Assembly (NCBI RefSeq): GCF_002263515.1
Contig: NZ_CP022752.1
Span: 2,790,001 to 2,854,000, forward strand
Direction: 5' to 3'
DNA from: Actinopolyspora erythraea
Lineage (GTDB): Bacteria > Actinomycetota > Actinomycetes > Mycobacteriales > Pseudonocardiaceae
DNA length: 64,000 nt
Below, piece after piece: positions 16,011-24,304 of the stretch. Each line of letters starts with the position of its first letter. The first letter of the stretch is position 1. The notes below the pieces were generated by a model. It worked only from the letters and a program-made list of their open reading frames with translations. It was not told where the DNA came from and ran no database searches. The position numbers and the translations under genes are program-made.

Positions 16011-18047
16011 TCAGCCGCGTTCCTCGTCGCGGGGCGGCCGCAGCCCGTTGGCGGTCAGCCCGTCGATCATGTCATCGACCAGCTTTCCGCCTTCCTCACG
16101 CAGCCGGTGCAGCCCGTCCTCCAACCGGAACAGCTCGCGGAACGTCTCGGCCCAGCGGCGCTGCTCCTCGGGCGGGACGCGGGGCAGCTCCACCTTGCGC
16201 ACGTCCAGCCGCGCCGTCCCCGAGCCCGCACCGAGCGCGGCGTTGGCCGAGTTGCGCAGGAAACCCGCCAGGAACCAGGAGTCGAGCTGCTCCGGGTTGG
16301 GCCGCAGCAGCCACAGGTGCGGGCCGAGCACCGCCTCCTCCGACTCGATCACCCGGCTGACGAGCCGCTCGCCGAGCATGGGCAGCACCACGTCGCCCGC
16401 GCGGAGCCGCACCGGTTCGGCGGCACCGCGCAGCACTCCGGAGGGGGCCCTGCCCGCGTGAACGTCCTGCGCGGTCAGCGCGGTCAGCTCCACGGCGTCC
16501 TCCTCCCGCGTGCCGGTGGGGACCTGTTGCAGCACGGTCACCGCACCGGTGCGGGCCAGTTCCCCGATCCGCGCGTTCGGCCGTGCCGGGGCGTCCTCGG
16601 GCAGCACCTCCGGGACGAGCGCGGGCAGCTCCCGCAGCAGCCCGAGCAGGTTCTCCCTCGCGGTGCGGATGCCCGCCACGTCGGTTGCCACCGAACCGGC
16701 CAGATGCCGCGCCGGACTGAGATCGACCTCCTCGTCGAGCAGGTCGATCGCGGGCACCACGCGGCACACGCCCGGTTCATCCGGCCACGCGCCGCCCCCG
16801 TCGAACTCCCGCCAGGCGGGCAGTACCAGTTCACACAGCGCGTTCCAGTCCGGCGACTTCTCCCTGAGCGACCGCGAACCGTCCAGCAGCAGCACACCGC
16901 CCGGCGGTTCGGCCTCGGCACCGCGCAGCACCCACAGCACCGTGCTCGCCGAGGTTCCGGGCAACGCTCCGCTGGGCAGCGCGACCACCGCGCGCAGCAC
17001 GCCACGCCGCACCAGTTCGGCGCGGATGCGCCTGCCGCGTGACTGGCCGCAGACCCCGGCGGGCAGCCCGAGCACGGCCACCCCCGTGGGGTCCAGATGC
17101 GCGAGCGCGTGCTGCACCCAGGCCAGCTCGGCGGCGCCGCGCGGCGGCAGGCCGTACTCCCACCTGGGATCGAACTGCAGTTCCTCGAAGCCCCAGTCCT
17201 TGACGTTCCACGGCGGCACGCAGCACACCGCACCGAACGTGTGGCCGGGGAACCCGTCCTCACGCAGCGCGTCACCGGCCACCAGTCGAGGCGGGGTTCG
17301 GGTGTGCAGCAGCATGCGGGCGGTGGCCAGCCGCAGCAGCTGCCGGTTCGGGTGCTGCCCGGCAGCGGCCCCCGAACCGAGCGTGGGCAGCAGCAGTTCG
17401 CCGAGGCCGCACCAGGGATCGAACACGGCTTCGCGACCGGCCAACTCCCTCATCAGCCGGGCCAGCTCCGGCGGAACCACCCCGGCACCGCGCGGTTCGG
17501 GCCGTTCGGTGGTGGAAAGAAGCAGGTCCTCGAAGGCGGACGGTTCCTCGGACGTGCGGTCCAGCAGCCGCAGCAGCGGCGCCCAGTCGAGCTCGGGCGA
17601 GATCGGTTCGAGGTCCAGGCCCAGTTCCCCGACGGTGGTGGTCACCCGCGCGGCGACGGCTTCGGTGAGGGCACGGTCGTCCTCGAACGCCTCGGTGGTG
17701 AGTTCGGCGGCGAGCCTGCCGCCGCGGTCGAAGAGGTGACGCAACGCGACCGCGAACGTGATCAGCACTTCCACCGGATCGGCCGTGCCGCGCAGTCCGT
17801 CGAGTTCGCGCCAGAGCTCGTCGGCCAGCGGGAGTTCGGCGAGTTTGCCGTACTTGTCCAGCCACGCACGGATCTCGTCGGCGTCGAACAGCGGACTGCT
17901 CGCGGTTCCCGCGACCTGTGCGGGGAAGTCGTCGTAGCGCTTGCGCCAGTTGCTCACCGCCGCACGACGCACCCCGGCCAGACGCGCGATGTTCACCGCG
18001 TTGATGGTGGTCACGGCGCCAGTGGAGGTGTTCCGCTGATCGTTCAC
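16011..18047 (-). CDS. N6-methylase-like protein with degenerate motifs
   Basis: A 678-residue protein. Residues 15-65 form a helix-turn-helix of the MerR/AlpA kind (IARLAGVRRAAVSNWRKR). The middle resembles type I N6-adenine methylases, and the last 100 residues resemble an HsdS recognition or spacer region. The SAM motif reads DPWCGLG (210-216), and where the catalytic NPPF should be it reads VPPW (277-280), so the target-adenine-binding Asn is missing. It probably binds DNA without methylating it. It starts at GTG with TAGGGT 6 nt upstream, suggesting leaderless mRNA. It shares a promoter motif with the nuclease-like gene upstream at 18239-19813. Confidence 0.78.
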   Translation of the reverse strand: MNDQRNTSTGAVTTINAVNIARLAGVRRAAVSNWRKRYDDFPAQVAGTASSPLFDADEIRAWLDKYGKLAELPLADELWRELDGLRGTADPVEVLITFAVALRHLFDRGGRLAAELTTEAFEDDRALTEAVAARVTTTVGELGLDLEPISPELDWAPLLRLLDRTSEEPSAFEDLLLSTTERPEPRGAGVVPPELARLMRELAGREAVFDPWCGLGELLLPTLGSGAAAGQHPNRQLLRLATARMLLHTRTPPRLVAGDALREDGFPGHTFGAVCCVPPWNVKDWGFEELQFDPRWEYGLPPRGAAELAWVQHALAHLDPTGVAVLGLPAGVCGQSRGRRIRAELVRRGVLRAVVALPSGALPGTSASTVLWVLRGAEAEPPGGVLLLDGSRSLREKSPDWNALCELVLPAWREFDGGGAWPDEPGVCRVVPAIDLLDEEVDLSPARHLAGSVATDVAGIRTARENLLGLLRELPALVPEVLPEDAPARPNARIGELARTGAVTVLQQVPTGTREEDAVELTALTAQDVHAGRAPSGVLRGAAEPVRLRAGDVVLPMLGERLVSRVIESEEAVLGPHLWLLRPNPEQLDSWFLAGFLRNSANAALGAGSGTARLDVRKVELPRVPPEEQRRWAETFRELFRLEDGLHRLREEGGKLVDDMIDGLTANGLRPPRDEERG

Positions 18048-18068
18048 ACCGAAACCCTAGCACCATAC

Positions 18069-18093
18069 ACCTACATGTTGACAAGGTTCACAG
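18069..18093 (-). promoter_or_regulatory. Shared promoter motif upstream of methylase-like gene
   Basis: On the minus strand: CTGTGAACCTTGTCAACATG then TAGGT. The TGTCAA block sits where a -35 element would be, 18-19 nt before TAGGGT, itself 6 nt before the GTG. Almost the same motif lies upstream of the 18239-19813 gene (19872-19899). Confidence 0.6.
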
Positions 18094-18238
18094 CTGAGTT
18101 CGCCGCGACGGCGAGCAACATGCCCGGCGTACGCGCGAAGGGGAGCTACACACGAGGGCACCGATCGGACCGATCACCCCTCGACACGGCGGGAGGCCCC
18201 GGCAGGAGCGGCGAAACCGTCGTGTCCGCGCGGGAATC

Positions 18239-19813
18239 TCACTCGGTGACCCGCATCCACAGTACGGTTCCGTCGTTACCCAGCGCGACGGACTGCCTCG
18301 GATCTCGCGGAAACGAGCGGCTCCGTTCCTCGGCGATCTCGTGGGCCCCACGCATGAATCCCGCCAGTCTGCCCGCCTCCAGCTCGCGATAAAGGTTCTT
18401 CTCGATCCCCTTGTGGATCTCCAACGTCCTGCCGCCCGGAAGCCCCGTGCTGTATCGAGTCCCCAGGATCGACATCCCGTTCGGCAACTCGAACGAACGA
18501 AGGCTACTCCTGAGGCCTTCTTCCTCGTGAAAGTTCATGGGAATGGTGCTGCCGCCGCTGTCCTTCAGATACCGTGCGGCCGCGTCTCCCGCACCCGCGA
18601 ACAGCAGCGCCGAGGCGGCGTTGGCATTGGCCAACATCTTCGAGAACCAGGTGCGCAGCCGCTCCGGCACGTTCACCACCATCGACCGGGCCGGCCGTTC
18701 CCCGGAATCGCCTTCCTCCGGAGGTGGACCGACTTCCGAATCGGCTCGCCCCTCCGGCTCGACACCGGCCACCGTCTCCGGTTCCGACTCCGAATCCGGC
18801 TCCGAGTCGGGCTCCTCCGCAGCCTCCGCGCCGACCTCGCGGATCTCGAACTCACCGGGAGGTGGTCCGGGGCGCTCGTTGAGCAGATCGTCCATGTCCT
18901 GCGCGGAACCCTGCCACAGGTCGCTGTCACCGGGCGGATCGATCACCTTGGACTCGATGCCGGAGGCCTGCAACAGCGTCGCCACCATCAACCCGTCCGG
19001 GCTCCTGCCTCCGACCTCGACCGAGGCGACCTGTTTGCACGCCTTGGCGAGCTGCTCCACGGCGTGTCCGGTGCCCTGGTGCGTCCCCTTGCACTCCAAC
19101 ACCACGAGTTTGAGACCACCGCCGCCCTTGGTCCGTCGTCCCACCAGGAAATAGTCCGGACGACTGTCCGTGTACTGGTTGACCTCGCCCAGCCCGGCTA
19201 CGCCGCCGTATCGAAACGCGTAGTCCACGTCGACCGGGCTGAACGTCCAGTCCGGATACCGGCGCCGAAGAACCTCCCGCACCACGACCAGGGAGAACCC
19301 GATACCCAGATACTCGGACTGCGCCACCTTGTGGTGGTGAACCACCCTGTTCCCCGCTTCGGAAAGCGCCAACCGACCCTCTTTCCGACGAAGGGTTCCG
19401 CAGTACCGCACCTGCGCCCAGTGCCGGGCTACTTCCGCGAACGGCGAACCGTCGAACAACGCGGTAGCCACGCCGATGTTCAGCAGGACATCGGCAGGGC
19501 TCGTGCACAGCGACTCCTGGCTCGTCAGCCCGAGCGAAGTGGGGGTCTTCCAGGCGCCGCCGAATTTCCGGTCTTTCCGCTGCCTCACGATCTCCTGCTC
19601 GACCCGCGCCGCGAGTTCGTCCGATCCGTCGAAACGAACCATGCCCGAACTCTTCAGCCCGTGAAACACCTGGTCGAAATCCACGCGCTTCCCTTCCACG
19701 GCACACCTCGCACGAAAGTAGGTTCGCGGCGCGAGACCGGACAAGGCTTGCCGGAGCTGATCACCGGGATGGATCAGCCGTCTCTGCCGCGTGTCGGTCG
19801 CTGGACTACTCAC
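18239..19813 (-). CDS. Putative PD-(D/E)XK nuclease-like protein
   Basis: A 524-residue protein of no family I can name. Residues 215-245 hold a likely restriction-endonuclease core: SRPDYFLVG (D220), then KLVVLECKG (E240, K242), the D-x19-E-x-K pattern of PD-(D/E)XK enzymes. Residues about 310-375 are a strongly acidic, low-complexity linker. The C-terminal 140 residues may form a separate domain. It starts at GTG. It lies upstream of the degenerate methylase-like gene on the same strand, about 190 nt apart, and both carry the same promoter motif, so they probably act together, perhaps in phage or plasmid defence. Nuclease activity is a prediction. Confidence 0.62.
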   Translation of the reverse strand: MSSPATDTRQRRLIHPGDQLRQALSGLAPRTYFRARCAVEGKRVDFDQVFHGLKSSGMVRFDGSDELAARVEQEIVRQRKDRKFGGAWKTPTSLGLTSQESLCTSPADVLLNIGVATALFDGSPFAEVARHWAQVRYCGTLRRKEGRLALSEAGNRVVHHHKVAQSEYLGIGFSLVVVREVLRRRYPDWTFSPVDVDYAFRYGGVAGLGEVNQYTDSRPDYFLVGRRTKGGGGLKLVVLECKGTHQGTGHAVEQLAKACKQVASVEVGGRSPDGLMVATLLQASGIESKVIDPPGDSDLWQGSAQDMDDLLNERPGPPPGEFEIREVGAEAAEEPDSEPDSESEPETVAGVEPEGRADSEVGPPPEEGDSGERPARSMVVNVPERLRTWFSKMLANANAASALLFAGAGDAAARYLKDSGGSTIPMNFHEEEGLRSSLRSFELPNGMSILGTRYSTGLPGGRTLEIHKGIEKNLYRELEAGRLAGFMRGAHEIAEERSRSFPRDPRQSVALGNDGTVLWMRVTE

Positions 19814-20210
19814 GCCTCACCGGTGCCGCATACGCCGAGGCGACCACCTTCGATACTCAACAAGTACACACACCTATACCTTGTTGACATCGTTCACAGC
19901 AATGTGGTTACCTTGGATCATCAACGCTTGAACGGCATCCGAACCGCCGCCACTCCCCGACCCCCGGAGTGACCATGCGACACGAATCGCGAGCAGCCCG
20001 CCCACCGCCTCGCAACCGATTCCCCAACACACCGGACCCCGCGGAACAGCTGTCACGCCGAAGCGGGCCCGGAGCAACAAACCCGTGCGGCTTCTCTCCC
20101 ACGCGTCGCTGCCCGAGCGTCTAACCGAGACCGAAACACGCGGCACGGCGCGTTTCCCAAACGGAATTCATTCTCCGAATGACCATCCGCTGTCCCTTCC
20201 GGGAGGAAAC
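19814..20210. other. Intergenic region between divergent genes
   Basis: About 400 bp with no convincing gene. It holds the shared motif for the minus-strand nuclease-like gene and, on the right, the leader of the lipoprotein gene. Confidence 0.5.
19872..19899 (-). promoter_or_regulatory. Shared promoter motif upstream of nuclease-like gene
   Basis: On the minus strand: CTGTGAACGATGTCAACAAG then GTATAGGT. It matches the motif at 18069-18093 and shows GTGAAC and GTCAAC at a 9-nt step, so a repeat-binding regulator is possible. Its start codon lies about 60 nt downstream. Confidence 0.6.
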
Positions 20211-20801
20211 ATGTCCCGAAACACCGCGAATCGAAACACCGAACGAGACGCGGAACTCGGCAGACCGCCGCGCTTCATGGCCGTGGCGGCGGCGCTGCTC
20301 GCCGTGGCCGTGCTCGGCGGCTGCGCCACCGGCGGCGAGAGCGCCGGTCCCGAGCGGTCCGGCACGGATTCGGCGAGCACCGGCGTGGAGAACGCCGCCG
20401 ACGCGGCGGGCCAACCGACCCGGCTGTCCTTCGGCGAGACCCACACCTGGAACGGCGGGGAAGCCATCAGCATCGCCGAACCCAGTGCGTACACCCCGGA
20501 GAACGAGTTCCTACGCGCCACCGAAGGGCAGCGCTACGTCGCCTTCGACGTCACCGTGACCAACAAGGGCGACGACGAGTACAACGTGGCCTCGACGAAG
20601 TTCACCGTGCAGCACGACGGGCACGCCGCCCAACGCAACTACGCGGCGGGCGACACCCTCGCCGATGTGCGACTTCCCCCGGGTGGTGACACGACATTCA
20701 TCCACGTCTACCAGATCGGCGAATCCACCGGAGAACTCCAGGTTTCGGCGCAACCGAACGCTTTCGCCGCCGAGACCGTGTATTTCTCCGGAAACTTCTG
20801 A
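20211..20801 (+). CDS. Lipoprotein with DUF4352-like domain
   Basis: A 196-residue lipoprotein. The signal region is basic, then hydrophobic (AAALLAVAVLGGC), with lipobox LGGC near residue 42, so it should be anchored to the outer face of the membrane. After a Ser/Thr/Ala-rich linker comes an immunoglobulin-like DUF4352 domain (YVAFDVTVTNKGDDEYNVA). Such proteins are extracytoplasmic and mostly of unknown function. The ATG follows GGGAGGAAAC. It stands alone, divergent from the nuclease-like gene, and is followed by a copy of the dispersed palindrome. Confidence 0.82.
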   Translation: MSRNTANRNTERDAELGRPPRFMAVAAALLAVAVLGGCATGGESAGPERSGTDSASTGVENAADAAGQPTRLSFGETHTWNGGEAISIAEPSAYTPENEFLRATEGQRYVAFDVTVTNKGDDEYNVASTKFTVQHDGHAAQRNYAAGDTLADVRLPPGGDTTFIHVYQIGESTGELQVSAQPNAFAAETVYFSGNF

Positions 20802-21133
20802 CCCAGGAGGTTGACGAGCCGCTTTTCCGTCGTGCTCAGTCGACGGAACCTCTGGCGGGTTCTCGCTCCGGCGAGGCCCGACATCGGCTAGGTACTACAC
20901 AACGTCGGGCATTCCTCGCGAGAGCACCCCGAGAGAACCCGCGGCGGTGCCGGTTACGAAGGCGGGTGGTTCGACGCTGCGCGCCGAGAACACCGGTGAG
21001 ACACCACGCCCCACGCACGTGCCCGATCCAACAGAACACTACCACTACTCCGTGAGGATTTCGGCCCGCCCCGGTCGAACTCCTTCCCCCGAACCCTTTC
21101 CGAAAGAGCCCTCCCAGAAAGGAGCAGCGGACA
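20802..21133. other. Intergenic region with dispersed palindrome copy 2
   Basis: No gene seen. The repeat at 20877-20924 lies here, downstream of the lipoprotein gene. The last 90 nt are the leader of the SbcC-like gene and end with AGAAAGGAGC before its ATG. Confidence 0.55.
20877..20924 (+). repeat. Dispersed palindromic repeat, copy 2
   Basis: Inverted relative to 9194-9240. It can fold on GCCCGAC/GTCGGGC arms, so it may also serve as a terminator for the lipoprotein gene. Confidence 0.7.
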
Positions 21134-23578
21134 ATGCCGGAAACTCCCGCTGACAACCGGCTGACATCCCTCGTACGCTCACTGCTGAACCGCGAATCCC
21201 CACCCCCGGATGAACGGGTGCGCCGGCTCGTGCTCGCCGCGCTGGAGGACGAGCAACGACTGCGCGCGGCACTCGACGGCACCCACACCCCGGTCACCGC
21301 CGAAGCAGCCGAGGACGACACCCCGCACGACACCCCACCCGCCGGAACGTTCCTGCACGGCATCGAGGTCGGCGGCTTCCGGGGCATCGGCTCCCGAACC
21401 AGGCTCGCGCTGCACCCCGATCCCGGCCTGACGATCGTCGCCGGACGCAACGGCTCCGGCAAGTCCAGCTTCACCGAAGCACTCGAACTCGCGCTTACCG
21501 GAAACAGCTACCGCTGGTCCACCAAGAAGTCGGCGATCTGGAAGGAGAACTGGCGCAACGTCCACCAGGACGTCTCCCCGACCGTACGGGTGGAGCTGGC
21601 CCAGGAATCCGCGGGCGAGACCCGGATCGACGTGGCATGGCCGGACACCGCCGACCCTACCCGGCACCGGACCACCGTCCGGCGCACCGACGGGAACCCC
21701 GAGCTTCCCCCGGAATGGCACCGGGCACTGGAACTCAACCGCCCGATCCTGTCCTACGAGGAACTGGGCAACCTGTTCGAGGCGGGCCCCAGCCAACTCC
21801 ACGACGCGCTGGCCAAACTCGTCGGACTGGAGCGACTCACCGACGGGGTGCGGCGGTTGGACACGCTCGTCAAGGAGCTGTCCGCCGCGGAAAAGCAGGC
21901 CAAAAAGCTGCGCGGTGAGCTCAAGGACGAGCTCGACCACAGCGAGGACGAACGCGCGCCCGAACTGCGCGACCTGCTCGGCAAGCGGCGACTTGATCTG
22001 GACGCGATCGGCGGATTCGTCACCGACTCCGCTGCCTCCAGCGGTGTGGCGGCCCGGTTGCGCGAGCTGGCCGAACCGATCCTGCCCGAGCGGTCCGAGG
22101 TCGAGAACTCCGTGAACCGACTGCGTTCGGCGCTCGGGGAGGCGGCCGAGCTGGTCGGCGACTCCGTGGCCGGAGCCGAACAGCGCTCGGCGCTGTTGCA
22201 CCGGGCACTCGAACTGCACCGCGAGCACGGCGACCAACCCTGCCCGGTGTGCGGAAAGGCGACGCTCGACACCGAATGGAGCTCACGGGCGCGGCAACGG
22301 CTGAACGAGGACGAACAGTGGATCAAAGCAGCCCGGCAGGCCCGCGAAGCGGTGCGGCGCGGCGCCGAACGACTGCGTTCCCTCATCACCCACGTCCCCG
22401 AGCTCACGGAAACGACGGACGTCGAACTCGAAACCCTGGAACGGGCCCGGCGGGCACGGGAGCGCTGGGCGAACCCACCGGAACATGACAGCGAACTGGC
22501 CGATCACGTGGCCGCGACCCATCCCGAACTCGTGGCGGCCTTCACGGCACTCCGCGAGGAGGCGACGGCTCGCCTCGAACAGTACCGGGACGCCTGGTCA
22601 CCGATCGCCGAGAAACTGGCGAACTGGCTGGAGGTGATGCGCGAAGTCCGCTCGAAAGCGCAGGACCTCAAGGACGTGCGCACCGCCCACGAGTGGTTGC
22701 GCGACAACACCAAGCGACTCCGCAACGAACACCTGCGGCCGCTGGCCGAGCACGCGCGTCAGATCTGGTCGCGGCTACGGCAGCAGAGCAATGTGGATCT
22801 CGGAGCGATCGAGCTGACCGGCAACGGCCCCCAGCGGCGAGTGGCGCTACACGCCGACGTCGACGGAGCCGAGAGCCAGGCGCTGGGCGTGATGAGCCAG
22901 GGTGAGCTGCACGCGCTCGCGCTGGCGCTGTTCCTGCCCCGGGCGACCATGGATCAGAGTCCGTTCCGGTTCGTGGTGCTCGACGACCCGGTACAGGCCA
23001 TGGATCCGGCCAAGGTGGACGGATTCGTGCAAGTTCTGGCGGAGCTCGCCGAACACCGCCAGGTCGTGGTGTTCTCGCACGACGACCGGCTCGCCGACTC
23101 CGCGCGACGTTCCAACGTGCGGGCACGGATCCTGGAGGTACAACGCGGCAGGAACTCCGAGGTCACCGTCGTGAACTCGAACGACCCCGCACGTAGTTAC
23201 GTGTCCGAGGCCAGGGCCGTGGCGAAGTCCGAGCTGGATTCCGATACGAAGAAGGCGGTGCTTCCGGGGCTGTGCCGGATGGCGGTGGAAGCCGCTGCCT
23301 GGGAGGTCTACAGCGCCAAGCGGTTCCACAACGGCGAGGATCGCGACAAGGCGGAACGAGTCTGGTTGGAGGCCAAAACCACCGGCGACAAGTTGGGGCT
23401 CGCGCTGTGCGGCGAGGCGGGTGCCGACCTGAATTTCTGGCTGAATGGTTTCGCACGACGGAAACGTACACTGGGAATCTGCTCCGATGGCGCGCACGAA
23501 GGATTGAAGTGCTCGGCCGACGAAGCCGTGCGAAGCCTCCAGAACACGGTCGACGACCTGCTGGAGGAGTCGCGATGA
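21134..23578 (+). CDS. SbcC/Rad50-like ATPase
   Basis: An 814-residue SMC/Rad50-type ATPase. Walker A is GRNGSGKS at 104-111, and the ABC signature-like MSQGE (about 587) precedes Walker B VVLDDPVQAMD (about 614) and a switch His in VVFSHDD. Between them are long charged helices interrupted by QPCPVC at 369-373, a zinc-hook-like CxxC, so dimers may join through zinc. The N-terminal 70 residues and the C-terminal 150 residues lie outside the ATPase core. Relatives process DNA ends or act as sensors in antiphage systems. Its stop overlaps the start of the next gene, showing co-translation. Its exact system is not identified. Confidence 0.85.
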   Translation: MPETPADNRLTSLVRSLLNRESPPPDERVRRLVLAALEDEQRLRAALDGTHTPVTAEAAEDDTPHDTPPAGTFLHGIEVGGFRGIGSRTRLALHPDPGLTIVAGRNGSGKSSFTEALELALTGNSYRWSTKKSAIWKENWRNVHQDVSPTVRVELAQESAGETRIDVAWPDTADPTRHRTTVRRTDGNPELPPEWHRALELNRPILSYEELGNLFEAGPSQLHDALAKLVGLERLTDGVRRLDTLVKELSAAEKQAKKLRGELKDELDHSEDERAPELRDLLGKRRLDLDAIGGFVTDSAASSGVAARLRELAEPILPERSEVENSVNRLRSALGEAAELVGDSVAGAEQRSALLHRALELHREHGDQPCPVCGKATLDTEWSSRARQRLNEDEQWIKAARQAREAVRRGAERLRSLITHVPELTETTDVELETLERARRARERWANPPEHDSELADHVAATHPELVAAFTALREEATARLEQYRDAWSPIAEKLANWLEVMREVRSKAQDLKDVRTAHEWLRDNTKRLRNEHLRPLAEHARQIWSRLRQQSNVDLGAIELTGNGPQRRVALHADVDGAESQALGVMSQGELHALALALFLPRATMDQSPFRFVVLDDPVQAMDPAKVDGFVQVLAELAEHRQVVVFSHDDRLADSARRSNVRARILEVQRGRNSEVTVVNSNDPARSYVSEARAVAKSELDSDTKKAVLPGLCRMAVEAAAWEVYSAKRFHNGEDRDKAERVWLEAKTTGDKLGLALCGEAGADLNFWLNGFARRKRTLGICSDGAHEGLKCSADEAVRSLQNTVDDLLEESR

Positions 23579-23925
23579 ACACCCCGGAGAACCTGCTCGA
23601 CCACGCCAGGGAACTACTGGATCACAAACGGGACGTCACCGAGTGGTCGGCCCCTCGGATGGCCGCGCTGCTCGCCAGGCGAGCCACGGAAACGATCCTT
23701 CGGACAGCGTGCGAACGACACTACGGCAGCGTGAGCGGAGCGAACAACCGAACACTGTTGATCATCGCTGTTCAGGTGCTCGACGACGGAACCGGAGTCC
23801 TGCTGGAACGAGCCTGGTACGGACTCAGCCGGGCCTGCCACCGGCACGCCTTCGAACTCACGCCGCAGGAGTCCGAGGTGCGTGAACTGATCGGGCTGGT
23901 CGAACGCGCCGGCCACCACTGCTGA
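23575..23925 (+). CDS. Small partner of SbcC-like ATPase
   Basis: A 116-residue, mainly helical protein with no family I recognise (WSAPRMAALLARRATETILR; LERAWYGLSRACHRHAFEL). It starts inside the stop region of the ATPase gene (ATGA) after GGAGGAG, so the two are translated together and probably form a complex. A conserved-looking cluster RACHRH could bind metal or nucleic acid. A stable hairpin follows it. Confidence 0.7.
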   Translation: MNTPENLLDHARELLDHKRDVTEWSAPRMAALLARRATETILRTACERHYGSVSGANNRTLLIIAVQVLDDGTGVLLERAWYGLSRACHRHAFELTPQESEVRELIGLVERAGHHC

Positions 23926-23944
23926 TCGAAGCTTTCGTCGGAGC

Positions 23945-23999
23945 GTCGGGTCACTCGATCGGCGGAATCTACCGCCGCGCTCGATCCGGGTGACCCGAC
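23945..23999 (+). terminator. Hairpin after the SbcC-like operon
   Basis: GTCGGGTCAC (23945-23954) pairs perfectly with GTGACCCGAC (23990-23999). The loop contains further pairing GGCGG/CCGCC. It separates the ATPase operon from the helicase gene. There is no T-run. Confidence 0.6.
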
Positions 24000-24012
24000 A
24001 TCGGGCAGGTAA
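23994..24012 (+). repeat. Dispersed palindromic repeat, partial copy 3
   Basis: CCCGACATCGGGCAGGTAA matches the first arm of the copy at 20877-20924. It overlaps the right arm of the hairpin at 23945-23999. Confidence 0.5.
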
Positions 24013-24304
24013 GCCGTTCGGACGATCGGAAGAACACGACTCGACAACGGGCGGCCGAGCCCCACGGAGATGGCCGTCCGTTCCGCTCGGCCACTCGGGA
24101 CACCGTCGCTGCCGGCGCACCGACAACCCACCTGCCCTGCCGGAACCCGAACGGCGAGTGCTAGAACAGCGGCGGAACACGATACGCCGGAAATCGGCGG
24201 CTCCCCGTTCGAAAGCACTGTCGTCCCGAACATCGACGACGCACCCGCGCGACAGGAAGTCGCCCGCCCTTTTCGACAACGCGATCCCCGCGAGGAGAAC
24301 AACT

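Larger units (their letters stand above)
23926..24304. other. Gap before the giant helicase gene
   Basis: About 380 bp holding the hairpin above, a 19-nt partial copy of the dispersed repeat (23994-24012), and the ribosome-binding site AGGAG (24293-24297) of the next gene. The frame is open upstream but lacks start signals. Confidence 0.5.
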
